64,000 nucleotides of DNA from Indioceanicola profundi (GCF_003568845.1 NZ_CP030126.1:3145501-3209500); one strand, 5' to 3'. Shown: positions 8,400 through 17,664, counted from the first letter of the stretch. A program made the numbers and translations. Notes: generated from the letters alone by a model not told the origin.

Positions 8400-9092
8400 A
8401 TGCGTTTTCCCCGGTTGCTCGCGTCCGCGGCGGTGGCCGCCCTGGTGATGGGTGCTGCTGGCTCGGCCCAGGCCCAGGATCTGCCGGTCGACATCTCCGC
8501 CACCGTCACTGCCACGACGGACTATCTGTTCCGCGGCGTCAGCCAGACGAACAGCGACCCCGCCCTGCAGATCGGTGTGGATGCCGCGCACGAGTCCGGG
8601 TTCTTCGGCGGCGTCTGGGCGTCGAACGTGGATTTCGAGGGCTCTGATGCCGACTACGAGGTCGATTTCTTCGTCGGCTTCGCCAACGAGGTGGGCGACT
8701 TCGCCTACTCCGCCCAGGCGCTGTACTACTACTACACCGGCGCCGGCGGCGAGGATCTGGACTACTTCGAGTTCGGCACGGACCTGAGCTACACGCTGGG
8801 CATCACCACCTACAACGTGGCCGCCTACTGGAGCCCGGACTATTCCGGCAACAGCGGTGACTCCTGGTACCTGGCCTACGGCGTCGATCTGGCCCTGAGC
8901 GACTCCTGGACCGCCTATGTCGGCGCCGGCTGGAACGGCTTCGAGGAGCTGGACAACTACATCAACACCAACTTCGGCCTGTCCTACAGCTACGAGGGCT
9001 GGGTGTTCGACGGTCAGTACTCCACGACCGATGTCCCGAACAGCGACATCGCCGACGACAAGTTCGTCTTCTCGGTCTCCAAGACCTTCTGA
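8400..9092 (+). CDS. TorF-family putative outer-membrane porin
   Basis: 230 residues with a clear Sec signal (MRFPRLLASAAVAALVMG, cleavage after AQA) and then alternating aromatic/small-residue beta strands rich in Tyr and Asp, ending in Phe (SVSKTF) as outer-membrane beta barrels do. The motif TTDYLFRGVSQT near the mature N-terminus marks the Gcw_chp/TorF family. Substrate unknown. A good ribosome site (AAGGAG) precedes the ATG. The 240-base upstream gap shows no gene and no promoter I can assign with confidence. Confidence 0.88.
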   Translation: MRFPRLLASAAVAALVMGAAGSAQAQDLPVDISATVTATTDYLFRGVSQTNSDPALQIGVDAAHESGFFGGVWASNVDFEGSDADYEVDFFVGFANEVGDFAYSAQALYYYYTGAGGEDLDYFEFGTDLSYTLGITTYNVAAYWSPDYSGNSGDSWYLAYGVDLALSDSWTAYVGAGWNGFEELDNYINTNFGLSYSYEGWVFDGQYSTTDVPNSDIADDKFVFSVSKTF

Positions 9093-9123
9093 TCGAGGCC
9101 GGTTCGACCGGTCGAGTGATCAA

Positions 9124-9152
9124 GGCCGGCGCCCCGGGGCGCCGGCCTTTTT
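9124..9152 (+). terminator. Rho-independent terminator after torF-like gene
   Basis: Perfect ten-pair stem GGCCGGCGCC / GGCGCCGGCC with CCGG loop followed by TTTTT. Confidence 0.9.
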
Positions 9153-9207
9153 CATTGGTTCTCTGGTCTGATCGCGCCGGAGCGATCGAGCCCCGGTTCC
9201 GTCCAGC

Positions 9208-10425
9208 TCAACGCGGGTCCGGAAGCAACTCCGCCAGGGCGGGCGCCAGCCGCGCCACCGCTTCTTCCAGCCGGGCGGGGGAGCTGGCGAAACACAGGCG
9301 CAGATGCCCTTCGCCGCCCCCGCCGAAGGCGCTGCCCGGCGCCAGCCCGACGGCGCAGCGGTCCACCACGGCGCGGGCGAAGGCCAGCGAATCCGTCACG
9401 CCGGACAGGCGCAGGAACGCGTAGAACGCGCCGGGCGGCGGCGTGACCGACACGCCGGGAACCTGGTTCAGCGCGCGGGTCACCATGTCCCGCCCGGCAC
9501 GGCAGCGCGCCACGGTCTCCTCCAGGAACGCCTCCCCATGCCGTAGCGCGGCCAGCCCGCCCATCTGCACGAACTCCGCCGTGCCGGAGGTGTTAATCTG
9601 CACCAGCTTCTCCAGCGCCAGCCCCATCTCCGGCGGCGTGGTCAGCCAGCCGAGCCGCCAGCCCGTCATCGCCCAGTTCTTGGAGAAGCTGTTGACCACC
9701 ACCAGCCGCTCCTCCGGCCCCGCGATTTCCAGGAAGGAGGGAGCGGCGGGACGGTCGTAGACCAGCCGGCTGTAGACCTCGTCCGCGATCAGCCAGACGC
9801 CGCGCACCCGGACCAGATCCCACAGCGCTTGCATCTCCGCCCGCTCCAGAATCCAGCCCGTGGGATTGCCGGGGGAGTTCACGAACACCGCTTTGGTGCG
9901 CGGGCCGACGGCGGCGGCGAGCGCGTCCAGGTCCAGCCGCCAGTCCGCCGGACCAGCGCCTTCCACCGGCTGTAGCGGCACCTCGACCACCACGCCGCCG
10001 ACAAGGCGGGCGGCGGAGACGACGTTGGGCCAGACCGGCGTGACCACCACCAGCTCGTCGCCGGGGTCCAGCAGGGCCTGCATGGTCAGCATGATGGCCT
10101 GCATGCCGCTTCCGGTGACGGTGATTCGGTCCTCCCCCACCGGGGCGGCGCCGTTGGGCGCGCAATGCACCCGCGTCAGATAGCTGGCCAGCTCCGCCCG
10201 CAGTTCCGGCAGGCCGCGCTGGTGGGTGTAGAAGACCTGCCCGTCGCGGATGGCGCGGTCGCAGGCTTCCCGGATGAAGTCCGGCGTCGGGATGTCCCCC
10301 TCTCCGACCCAAAGCGGGATCAGCCCCGGCCGGCCCCGGCCGTACTGGATGATCTGGAGGATGCGCGTCTCCTCCAGACCGGCGACCGTCGGGCGGAGGC
10401 CGGAAAGATCGGGGTGGGCGTGCAT
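9208..10425 (-). CDS. Class I PLP-dependent aminotransferase
   Basis: 405 residues from ATG MHAHPDLSGLRPTVAG, preceded by AGGAG. Fold-type I aminotransferase: substrate/PLP motifs VGEGDIPTPDFI, NSPGNPTGWI, and the PLP lysine in VVNSFSKNWAMTGWRLGW, with a C-terminal arginine in HLRLCFASS. Such SKNWAMTGWRLGW enzymes include aspartate, aromatic and prephenate aminotransferases; the exact amino donor cannot be assigned. It is an isolated leftward gene. Confidence 0.88.
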   Translation of the reverse strand: MHAHPDLSGLRPTVAGLEETRILQIIQYGRGRPGLIPLWVGEGDIPTPDFIREACDRAIRDGQVFYTHQRGLPELRAELASYLTRVHCAPNGAAPVGEDRITVTGSGMQAIMLTMQALLDPGDELVVVTPVWPNVVSAARLVGGVVVEVPLQPVEGAGPADWRLDLDALAAAVGPRTKAVFVNSPGNPTGWILERAEMQALWDLVRVRGVWLIADEVYSRLVYDRPAAPSFLEIAGPEERLVVVNSFSKNWAMTGWRLGWLTTPPEMGLALEKLVQINTSGTAEFVQMGGLAALRHGEAFLEETVARCRAGRDMVTRALNQVPGVSVTPPPGAFYAFLRLSGVTDSLAFARAVVDRCAVGLAPGSAFGGGGEGHLRLCFASSPARLEEAVARLAPALAELLPDPR

Positions 10426-10568
10426 GGATCGCAGCTCCTCTCGGGCGGGGCCGGCGCACCATAGCGCGGGGCGCTCCAGCCATGGAAGCCCCGCCGGCCT
10501 GGAACATTGCGGGGCCTGCGCCATCAGCTCCCTTGCATCGCGTTCCCCTTACGCACAGCTTACGCGCC

Positions 10569-11642
10569 ATGACGCATCCTCCCCCCGTTTCCGGTTCCGC
10601 AGCATCCGCCCCGCCGCAGGGCGGCGATCCCGGCATGCTGTTCGACGACATGTCGCGCGATGCGCTGCACATCCTTCCGCTGGGGATGCTGCCGATCCGC
10701 ACGCCCGGCCTGCGCCGTGCCAAGCTGATCCGGAACGCCCGTCTGGAGACGGTGGTGGAGGTGTTCCAGGACCGCGCGACGGGAAGCGGGCAGGTCCATC
10801 CGGACCGGCTGCCCGTCCTGTTCCCGACCCACAAGGCCGAGCTGCAGGCGGATACGGCCCAGGTCGCCAAGCTGACCCAGGTCAACAGCTTCGATGTCTA
10901 TACCCTGCGCAAGGAGCTGCGCCGGCTGGGGATCGAGGTCAACGACACGGCCTTCCTGCGCCTGTCCGCCCAGAAGCGGGGCGAGCTGACCGGCTATATG
11001 AAGGATTTCACCCGGCCGCTGATCCAGCAGGTCTACGGGACGGAGGACCGGCGCATCGGCGACACCTCCGACATCCTGTCCATGCTGTCCAACCCGGACC
11101 GGGAGGAGGCGTTGCGGAACCTGCGGCGGCTCTCCGACCGGCTGAAGGTCGAACTGAACGAGATTCCCGAGTTCCTTGAGGAATACGGGGACGTGTTCCT
11201 GAGCCTGGCCTACTTCCGGAGCTGCCTGGACGGCATCGTGCCGGAGGTGCAGCGCTTCCTGAAATGGGCCGACGAGGCAGGGGAGAGCGAGAACATCGCC
11301 CGCGACCGACTGGTCATGCGCATGCTGGACGACGTCCGCAGCAAGCTGACCGGCATCACCACCTCCATCACCGGCCGGTTCGAGGCCTTCGACCGCCGCT
11401 CCCAGGATTTCTGGACCGACATCAGCGCCGACAGCTTCCGCGAGGTGCGCAGCCAGATCGAGGCGCACCACGTCACCATCGGCGGCGTGCTGTGCGGGCT
11501 GGCGGTGAAGACGGCGCTCTGGCGTGAACGCTTCCCGCGCGGCGGCGGCAGCCCGCAGAAGCGGGTGGAGTTCATCCGCAGCGAGATCATGCCCGGTCTG
11601 GACCACATCCTGATGCTTGAACAGAGCGCCGGGAAGGTCTGA
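10569..11642 (+). CDS. Conserved-looking helical protein of unknown function
   Basis: 357 residues from ATG MTHPPPVSGSAASAPP. No signal peptide or membrane segment. The first 30 residues are Pro/Ala/Ser-rich; the rest is predicted to be mostly helical and charged, with a stretch VLCGLAVKTALWRERF near the C-terminus that could be a hydrophobic core helix. I do not recognise a domain. Codon usage and GC match the neighbours. It is transcribed alone, divergent from the aminotransferase and 80 bases upstream of the PuuD-like gene, with which it may share a transcript. Confidence 0.7.
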   Translation: MTHPPPVSGSAASAPPQGGDPGMLFDDMSRDALHILPLGMLPIRTPGLRRAKLIRNARLETVVEVFQDRATGSGQVHPDRLPVLFPTHKAELQADTAQVAKLTQVNSFDVYTLRKELRRLGIEVNDTAFLRLSAQKRGELTGYMKDFTRPLIQQVYGTEDRRIGDTSDILSMLSNPDREEALRNLRRLSDRLKVELNEIPEFLEEYGDVFLSLAYFRSCLDGIVPEVQRFLKWADEAGESENIARDRLVMRMLDDVRSKLTGITTSITGRFEAFDRRSQDFWTDISADSFREVRSQIEAHHVTIGGVLCGLAVKTALWRERFPRGGGSPQKRVEFIRSEIMPGLDHILMLEQSAGKV

Positions 11643-11722
11643 TCTGCCGGCCGGCCCGGTTGACAGCCTGCCCCGGGGGCGGCCACCCTGCGGCCCTGCC
11701 CCTGACCAGTGAAGAGCGCCTC

Positions 11723-12472
11723 ATGTCCAGCCTGCCCCTCGTCGGCGTTCCGGCCTGCGCCCGCCAGATCGGGAACCACCCTTTCCATGTGGCCGGGGAC
11801 AAATATGTCCGCGCGGTCAGCCACGGGGCCGGCGCCTGGCCCATGGTGCTGCCGGCGCTGGGCGACTGGTACGATGTGGAGGCGGTGGTGGACCGGCTGG
11901 ACGGGCTCTTCTTCACCGGAAGCCCCTCAAACGTCCATCCCACCCTCTATGGCCGGACGCCGGGAACGGAGGCGCCGCCGCACGATGCCGACCGCGACGC
12001 CACCACCCTGCCGCTGCTGAAGGCCGCCATCGCCAAGGGCGTGCCGGTGATGTGCGTCTGCCGCGGCTTCCAGGAGCTGAACGTGGCCCTGGGCGGCACG
12101 CTGCATCCCCGCGTGCACGAGGTGCCCGGACTGAACGACCACCGGGAGGACAAGGATGCGCCGGTGGAGGTGCAGTACGGTCCCGCCCACACGGTCCGCC
12201 TGACCCCCGGCGGCTATCTGGCCGCCATCACCGGCCGGGAGGAGCTGACCGTCAACTCCCTGCACGGCCAGGGCATCGACCGGCTGGCCCCCCGGCTGGC
12301 GGTGGAGGCTGCCGCCCCCGACGGGCTGGTGGAAGCCGTGCGGGTGGAGGACCACCCCTTCGCCCTGGCGGTGCAGTGGCACCCGGAATGGCGCTTCTGG
12401 GAAGACGAGGCTTCCACCGCCATGCTGAAGGCCTTCGGCGAGGCCGTGCGCCTGCGCGCGGCCGGACGGTGA
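11723..12472 (+). CDS. Gamma-glutamyl-gamma-aminobutyrate hydrolase family (class I glutamine amidotransferase-like)
   Basis: 249-residue peptidase C26 protein. The nucleophile motif is MCVCRGFQELNVALGG (usually G-x-CRG-x-QE), with the catalytic His-x-Glu in LAVQWHPEW. Family members such as PuuD release GABA from gamma-glutamyl-GABA in putrescine degradation, which would fit the nearby ornithine decarboxylase, although no other puu gene is present. The start ATG MSSLPLVGVPACARQ is preceded by only a weak ribosome site. Confidence 0.85.
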   Translation: MSSLPLVGVPACARQIGNHPFHVAGDKYVRAVSHGAGAWPMVLPALGDWYDVEAVVDRLDGLFFTGSPSNVHPTLYGRTPGTEAPPHDADRDATTLPLLKAAIAKGVPVMCVCRGFQELNVALGGTLHPRVHEVPGLNDHREDKDAPVEVQYGPAHTVRLTPGGYLAAITGREELTVNSLHGQGIDRLAPRLAVEAAAPDGLVEAVRVEDHPFALAVQWHPEWRFWEDEASTAMLKAFGEAVRLRAAGR

Positions 12473-12487
12473 GGGCGGCGCGAAAAG

Positions 12488-12522
12488 GCAGGTCGGATCG
12501 AGCATAGCGAGGTCCGACCTGC
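12488..12522. repeat. REP-like palindrome between convergent genes
   Basis: Perfect ten-base arms GCAGGTCGGA / TCCGACCTGC around a 15-base loop. The AGGTCGG core resembles the 28-base palindrome repeated at 22644, 23111, 23191 and 31533. No T-run follows. Confidence 0.6.
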
Positions 12523-12549
12523 GGGTCGCTATGGGGCGTCGCCTGATCC

Positions 12550-13539
12550 TCAGAAATCCGACTGGATCACGCGGTCGGGCGGGGTGTGGCCGTCAATGAA
12601 GCTTTTCACATTGACCAGCACCTTCTCCCCCATGTCCACGCGCCCCTCATAGGTGGCGCTGCCCAGGTGCGGGAGAAGCACGACATTGTCGAGCTTCAGC
12701 AGCTTGGGGTCGATGGTCGGCTCATGCTCGAACACGTCCAGCCCGGCGCCCGCGATCTCCTTGCGCTGGAGCATCCTGGACAGGGTGGCCTCGTCGATCA
12801 CCTCGCCGCGGCTGGTATTCACCACGATGGCGCTGGGCTTCAGCAACTGCAGCCGGCGGGCATTCAGCAGATGGTACGTCGCCGGAGTGCGCGGGCAGTT
12901 GATGGAGACGATGTCCATGCGCGAGAGCATCTGGTCCAGGCTGTCCCAGTAGGTCGCCTCCAGCTCCGTCTCCACATCGGGGTGGACGCGCTTGCGGTTG
13001 TGGTAGTGGATCGACAGGCCGAAGCCCTTGGCGCGGCGGGCCAGGGCCTGGCCGATGCGGCCCATGCCGATGATGCCCAGCCGCTTTCCCGTCAGGCGCG
13101 TTCCCAGCATGATGGTGGGGGCCCAGCCGCTCCACCGTCCGGCGCGCACCAGCCGCTCGCCTTCCGACAGGCGGCGGGCCACGGCCAGGATCAGGGCCAT
13201 GGTCATGTCCGCCGTATCCTCGGTCAGGACGCCCGGCGTGTTGGTGACGATGATTCCCCGCTCCCGCGCGGCGCGCAGGTCGATGTGATCGACGCCGTTG
13301 CCGAAATTGGCGATCAGCTTCAGCTGCGGCCCCGCCTCCGCGATCAGGCCGGCATCGATGCGGTCCGTGACCGTGGGGACCAGCACGTCCGCCGTGGCCA
13401 TCGCCTCCCCCAACTCGGCACGGGACAGGGGATGGTCGTCCAGGTTCAGGCGGGTCTGGAACAGCTCCATCATCCGCGTCTCGATCACGTCGGGCAGCTT
13501 GCGGGTGACGACGACCAGCGGCTTCTTGGTTGGCGGCAT
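12550..13539 (-). CDS. D-2-hydroxyacid dehydrogenase (glyoxylate/hydroxypyruvate reductase type)
   Basis: 329 residues from ATG MPPTKKPLVVVTRK. Reduces a 2-ketoacid with NAD(P)H. Rossmann motif GIIGMGRIGQ; catalytic Arg in NTSRGEVID, Glu in DVFEHEP and His in LLPHLGSAT are all present. Similar to GyaR/GhrB-type glyoxylate reductases. The cofactor-specificity loop reads HYHNRKRV, whose Asn-Arg-Lys after the strand favours NADPH. Convergent with the PuuD-like gene. Confidence 0.88.
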   Translation of the reverse strand: MPPTKKPLVVVTRKLPDVIETRMMELFQTRLNLDDHPLSRAELGEAMATADVLVPTVTDRIDAGLIAEAGPQLKLIANFGNGVDHIDLRAARERGIIVTNTPGVLTEDTADMTMALILAVARRLSEGERLVRAGRWSGWAPTIMLGTRLTGKRLGIIGMGRIGQALARRAKGFGLSIHYHNRKRVHPDVETELEATYWDSLDQMLSRMDIVSINCPRTPATYHLLNARRLQLLKPSAIVVNTSRGEVIDEATLSRMLQRKEIAGAGLDVFEHEPTIDPKLLKLDNVVLLPHLGSATYEGRVDMGEKVLVNVKSFIDGHTPPDRVIQSDF

Positions 13540-13718
13540 GGCGGATACTCTGCTTCCGGACTGCCCTTCTGCCATAGCAGCGGTCCCGCCGGCTGTCCAT
13601 CCGGCAAGGGGGCTGCCGCTTCCGGCAGGCGCACGGAGCCGAGGCATGCCCGCCCCTTGACCCGCGACATCCTGCGGAGCACAAACTCCCCGCATTGGCA
13701 AGGCTGTGCGGAAGCGAT

Positions 13719-14315
13719 ATGGCGGTGGTGCAGGTCGGGATGAAGCAGGATCGTCTTCGGGCGGTGCGCAACGGTGGGCTGGGTCTGTGCCTGACGGCCC
13801 TCGGGCTGGCGGCGGCCTGCCTGCCCGCCATGGTTCCGCCCGCCTTCGCCCAGGAGGAGCCGGCGGAGACGGACCCCCGGCCGGACGCCATCATCCGTAG
13901 CGGCCTGCCGGTGCCGCGCTTCGTCACCCTGCGCTCGGGCGAGGTGAATGTGCGCACGGGGCCGGGCGTGCGCTATCCGGTGGACTGGGTGTTCGTGCGC
14001 CAGGGCATGCCGGTGGAGGTGACCGCGGAGTTCGACACCTGGCGGCGCATCCGCGATTGGGAAGGCACGCAGGGCTGGGTGCATCAGTCCATGCTGTCGG
14101 GCCGCCGCGCCGTGGTGGTTCTGGGCGAGATTCGGACCCTGCGGCAGAGCGCGGACTCCTCCTCTCCCGCCCTCGCCCAGGCGGAGCCGGGCGTCATGGG
14201 TCGGCTGCTGAGCTGTCAGGATGCCTGGTGCCTGGTGGAAATGCAGGGAATCCGCGGCTGGCTGCGCCGGGATGAGATCTGGGGCGTCTATCCGGACGAG
14301 CGGGTGGAGGATTAA
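13719..14315 (+). CDS. Exported SH3-domain protein
   Basis: Signal peptide (hydrophobic GLCLTALGLAAACL, cleavage near AFAQ), a short Glu/Asp/Pro linker, then two bacterial SH3 repeats: RFVTLRSGEVNVRTGPGV...GWVHQSML and a second unit ending WCLVEMQGIRGWLRRDEIWGVY. Probably periplasmic, binding peptide or murein. Start uncertain: ATG at 13719 has GGAAG four bases upstream, while an in-frame ATG at 13740 (MKQDRLRAVRNG) gives a more typical signal peptide. Confidence 0.82.
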   Translation: MAVVQVGMKQDRLRAVRNGGLGLCLTALGLAAACLPAMVPPAFAQEEPAETDPRPDAIIRSGLPVPRFVTLRSGEVNVRTGPGVRYPVDWVFVRQGMPVEVTAEFDTWRRIRDWEGTQGWVHQSMLSGRRAVVVLGEIRTLRQSADSSSPALAQAEPGVMGRLLSCQDAWCLVEMQGIRGWLRRDEIWGVYPDERVED

Positions 14316-14378
14316 GGCGGCGCTCCGCCGCCATGCCGCCTGTTGTCCAGCCATGCGGACGCGAACAGGGGAAGCACG

Positions 14379-14951
14379 ATGCAGGACGGGGACGGGCGCA
14401 GCGAAAAGCAGAAGATGCTGGCGGGAGAGCTGTACCGTGCGGTTGGGCCGGAAATCACGGCCGACGCGTTGCGGGCGGATCGGCTGCTGCGCGCCTACAA
14501 CGCCACGGGCGCCGACGAGGCGGCGCGGCGCGGGGCGATCCTGGAAGAACTGATGGGAAAGGTGGGAGCCGGGGTGGTGCTTCGCCCGCCGTTCCATTGC
14601 GACTACGGCTACAATATCAGCCTGGGCGACGGGGTCTTCGCCAATTTCGGCTGCGTGTTCCTGGACGTGGTGGGGATCGAGATCGGCGACGGCTGCCAGA
14701 TCGGCCCCATGGTGCAGATTCTCACGGCGGATCACCCGCGCGATCCGGAGCTGCGGCGGCAGGGGTTCGAGAGCGGGAAGCCGGTTGCCGTCGGGCGGAA
14801 CGTCTGGATCGGCGGCGGTGCCATCATCCTGCCCGGCATCCGCATCGGGAACGACGCCATCATCGGGGCTGGCAGCGTGGTGACGCGCGATGTTCCGCCC
14901 GGCGCGACCGTCGCGGGCAATCCGGCCAGGGCGTTGGGCCGGACGGGCTGA
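14379..14951 (+). CDS. Maltose O-acetyltransferase-type hexapeptide transferase
   Basis: 190-residue left-handed beta-helix acetyltransferase. N-terminal Mac domain (KMLAGELYRAVGPEITADALRA) followed by hexapeptide repeats, catalytic His in LTADHPRDPELR, and C-terminal repeats NVWIGGGAIILPGIRIGNDAIIG. Transfers acetyl from acetyl-CoA to a sugar hydroxyl. The ATG follows GGGGAAGCACG. Sits 63 bases after the SH3 gene on the same strand. NodL-like versions act on lipochitin signals, but nothing here suggests nodulation. Confidence 0.88.
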   Translation: MQDGDGRSEKQKMLAGELYRAVGPEITADALRADRLLRAYNATGADEAARRGAILEELMGKVGAGVVLRPPFHCDYGYNISLGDGVFANFGCVFLDVVGIEIGDGCQIGPMVQILTADHPRDPELRRQGFESGKPVAVGRNVWIGGGAIILPGIRIGNDAIIGAGSVVTRDVPPGATVAGNPARALGRTG

Positions 14952-14966
14952 TGCCGTCCCGCCCTG

Positions 14967-16352
14967 TCACTTCAGCGCCAGCAGCTCCGGCACGGACAGC
15001 AGGATGAATTCGGTATCCTCCGCCGTGCCGGGTGTGCGGCCGGCGCTGTAGGGGAAGTTGTTGTCGTTGGCGATCAGCACCTGGCTGTCGCCGACCCGCT
15101 CTACGCTCTCGATGGTCGCGAAGGGAAAGTTGAACCTGCCCTCGCCGCCCACGCTGCCGCTGTGGACTTCCGGGTCCTGGATCGCGAGAAGATCCACATG
15201 GCCCAGCTTGCGCAGCGCGCCGCCATCCTTCACGCCGGCGCGGGTGACCATGTACAGCCGCTTGAAGCGGGCCGGGCGGGGATAGCAGTCGGGGCGGGGC
15301 GTATTGGCGTCCGGACAGGCGCGGGCCGCATCGCCCTCGCCCTCGTCACGCTCAAGCACCAGGGCGCGGTCCTGGTCCAGCCAGGTGACTTCGCCGATGG
15401 CATTGCCGTCGCGCTCCAGCGTGTAGGTCCAGGACCGTCCGGTCCATCCGCCGCTGCCGGAATCCGCCGCCACATCGAATTCGAGCCAGCGCAGGCGGGG
15501 CTTGCCGTCGGCGAAGGTTTCCGGCTTGCCCTCCCGCCAGACCGGCCCTTCCAGCAAGGCGTAGAGATAGCGGCCATCCGCCGAGGCGGTCATCCCCTCG
15601 AACCCGCGGGAGCGGGCGATGTCGAAGGAGATCTTTCCGTCCGGCTTGGCGGGCAGCCGCATCGAGGGATGATCGGGGGACCGGACGGGCCGGCCGTCCA
15701 CCACCGCCTCCCACAGCCCGATCAGCCGGCCCTTCGTATCGAAGCGCAGCAGCCAGGGGCCGAACTCCTCCCCGACCCAGAACCCGTCGCCGGCGGCCAC
15801 CAGACTTTCAGGGTCGATGTCGGCGCCGGTCAGGTAGCGCCGGTCGGTTCCTTCCAGCGTGATGGGCCAGGGCATCAGCCGGTCCGGGTCGGACAGCCAT
15901 ATCGTCTCCAGATGGCGCACGGCGCCGTCGCTCCAGTCCGGCCGCAGCCTGTGGATGGCGGGCATGGCATCGACGGAATTCGTCCTGGCGCCCAGCCCGT
16001 TGTCGGTGATGGCCCAGTAGCTCCCCTGCGGTCCGTGACGCAGCCCGGAAATGCCCTGGAGCGGTTGGCCCAGCACAGGCAGGCCCGGCATTCCGTGCAC
16101 GGGAATAGCACCCAGTGCCTCCACCCGCCGTCCATCGTCGCTGGCGAACTTGCCCGTGCTGAGCAGCAGCGGCGGCGCGTCCGCCGGCGGCTTCAGCGCG
16201 CTCCCGGCCGGCAGCACGGCGATGCCGTCCAGGCGCGCGGGCAGGGCGCGATCCTGCGCCGGTGCCGGCGCAGCGAACGTCAGAGCCAGGGCCGTCAGTG
16301 CGGCGGTCGCAGGATGCGGCAGGCGGAAGCGGCGGAACGGGCGCAGTCTCAT
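14967..16352 (-). CDS. Exported phytase-like/esterase-like beta-propeller protein
   Basis: 461 residues from ATG MRLRPFRRFRLPHPATAAL with a Sec signal ending near APAPAQ. The mature part carries the phytase-like domain (PF13449 type): GISGLRHGPQGSYWAITDNG, GADIDPESLVAAGDGFWVGEEFGPWLLRFD, RGFEGMTASADGRYLYALLEG and a C-terminal IANDNNFPYSAGRTPG. Likely periplasmic or secreted. True substrate unknown; some members hydrolyse esters or phosphoesters. GGAGGA lies ten bases before the start. Confidence 0.85.
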   Translation of the reverse strand: MRLRPFRRFRLPHPATAALTALALTFAAPAPAQDRALPARLDGIAVLPAGSALKPPADAPPLLLSTGKFASDDGRRVEALGAIPVHGMPGLPVLGQPLQGISGLRHGPQGSYWAITDNGLGARTNSVDAMPAIHRLRPDWSDGAVRHLETIWLSDPDRLMPWPITLEGTDRRYLTGADIDPESLVAAGDGFWVGEEFGPWLLRFDTKGRLIGLWEAVVDGRPVRSPDHPSMRLPAKPDGKISFDIARSRGFEGMTASADGRYLYALLEGPVWREGKPETFADGKPRLRWLEFDVAADSGSGGWTGRSWTYTLERDGNAIGEVTWLDQDRALVLERDEGEGDAARACPDANTPRPDCYPRPARFKRLYMVTRAGVKDGGALRKLGHVDLLAIQDPEVHSGSVGGEGRFNFPFATIESVERVGDSQVLIANDNNFPYSAGRTPGTAEDTEFILLSVPELLALK

Positions 16353-16534
16353 GCCGGACGGGTCCTCCCATTGTTTGGCGTGAAGTATGCCCCGCCCCTG
16401 GCGGCGAATGCAGCCCTCGCCGGCCCGGATACCTCCCAAGCGTGGCCGCGATATGGCATGGTGACAGGGAAACGCAGCCGGCGACGGCAAGGTCCGCACC
16501 GGGGCGCGATGACGGAATGGATGAGGAAACGGTA

Positions 16535-17251
16535 ATGGGCGCATCCGTTCTGGTGGGATCGGTCGGAGGGCTGGCGCTGGCGGGGGCATTCCTGCTGGCG
16601 ACGCATTTCGGCGTGTCCAGCACGCGCCTCCGCCCCCTGCTGGTGGATCGGATCGGCGTCAACGCCTACCTCTCCCTCTACTCCCTCGTCTCCGCGGTCG
16701 CCTTCGCCTGGCTGGTGGCCGCCTATGGCGGCGTGCCCTATGTCAAGCTCTGGGACTGGGCGCCCTGGCAGGGTTGGGCGCCTCTGCTGCTGATGCCCGT
16801 CGCCCTGCTGCTCGTCATCGGGGGACTGACCGTGCGCAGCCCCACCTCGGTCGGGCAGGAGAAGGCGCTGCACACGGCCGAGCCCGCGCGGGGACTGCTT
16901 CGCGTCACCCGGCACCCGTTCCTGTGGGGCGTGACCATCTGGGCGGCCGCCCATCTGCCGCCGAACGGGGATGTCGGCAGCCTGATCTTCTTCGGCACGC
17001 TGGGGGCGCTCGGGCTGGTGGGCGCCATGCTGATCGACGGAAAACGACGTGCCGCCCTGGGGCTGGATTGGGAGAGGTTCGAGGAGTCCACCAGCTTCGT
17101 TCCTTTCGCCGCGGTGGTCCGGGGACAGCAGAGTCTGGCGCGCGCCGCGGCTGAATTCGGCCTGATCCGGCTGGCCGCGGTGGCCGTGTTGTACGGCCTA
17201 ATACTGCATCTGCATCCGGTTCTGTTCGGGGTACCGGCTATTCCGCGCTGA
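16535..17251 (+). CDS. NnrU-family membrane protein
   Basis: 238 residues with six or so transmembrane stretches and the family's RVTRHPFLWGVTIWAAAHL motif, shared with isoprenylcysteine-methyltransferase-like membrane proteins. NnrU was named from denitrification regulons, but no denitrification gene is near. GAGGA precedes the ATG. An upstream in-frame ATG MDEETVMG would add six residues. Confidence 0.85.
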   Translation: MGASVLVGSVGGLALAGAFLLATHFGVSSTRLRPLLVDRIGVNAYLSLYSLVSAVAFAWLVAAYGGVPYVKLWDWAPWQGWAPLLLMPVALLLVIGGLTVRSPTSVGQEKALHTAEPARGLLRVTRHPFLWGVTIWAAAHLPPNGDVGSLIFFGTLGALGLVGAMLIDGKRRAALGLDWERFEESTSFVPFAAVVRGQQSLARAAAEFGLIRLAAVAVLYGLILHLHPVLFGVPAIPR

Positions 17252-17405
17252 AAGTCGGAGTTTCCTACGAGTTTAGTTCTATTACTTAGGCCGGTTTCTC
17301 ATGTGAACATGTTCGTGCACACTGTCGTGTGTAATAAAAGTTCTATAAAACAACCTTACTTCATGGCATATTCGCAAAAAAATGACCTGCAAGGGGAGTG
17401 TCCTC
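17252..17405 (+). promoter_or_regulatory. AT-rich promoter region with two dyads
   Basis: A 154-base stretch markedly richer in A+T than its surroundings. It contains the perfect palindrome GAACATGTTC (17305-17314), a second dyad CACAC-N4-GTGTG (17318-17331) and a TATAAA (17345-17350) suited as a -10 box. It most likely drives the 71-residue gene that follows. Confidence 0.5.
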
Positions 17406-17621
17406 ATGCCGTCAGACTCTTTTCGTAAGCTTATGCAGTTACAGACCTCCGGGGAGTTCGCCTCGGAGGAGGACCCCTATCTGTCCGCCCGGCTGAATTA
17501 CGAAGCGGAATGCCAGAAGTACGGCATCGATCCGCGTCTGGGCCTGCTCGATCCCTTGGCCTATGCGCTCGAAGTTGTGAGCCGGATGGAACCGGACGAC
17601 CAGGGGCCGAAGCGGCGCTGA
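17406..17621 (+). CDS. Small unknown protein
   Basis: 71 residues, MPSDSFRKLMQLQTSGEFA..., soluble and acidic, with no recognisable domain. ATG chosen because GGGGAG lies seven bases upstream; an ATG at 17382 without such a site would add eight residues. Its own AT-rich promoter region suggests separate control. Confidence 0.65.
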   Translation: MPSDSFRKLMQLQTSGEFASEEDPYLSARLNYEAECQKYGIDPRLGLLDPLAYALEVVSRMEPDDQGPKRR

Positions 17622-17664
17622 CCGCAGACCTTCGCCATCGCATCAGGCAGGCATTCTGCAGCCT

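Noticed and set aside
9123-9208. tRNA or other stable RNA genes in short gaps
   Set aside because: I looked for T-loop (GTTCGA) and CCA-type ends in the intergenic spaces throughout the window and saw no cloverleaf-compatible sequence.
11723-12472. Putrescine-degradation operon (puu)
   Set aside because: Only a PuuD-like hydrolase is present; no PuuA, PuuB or PuuC gene lies nearby, so the pathway assignment is not supported.
16535-17251. Denitrification locus suggested by NnrU
   Set aside because: No nir, nor or nos gene in the window; NnrU-family proteins are widespread outside denitrification clusters.
17305-17314. GAACATGTTC as a LexA (SOS) box
   Set aside because: Alphaproteobacterial LexA recognises GTTC-N7-GTTC direct repeats, and the Gram-positive type needs GAAC-N4-GTTC; this palindrome has neither spacing.
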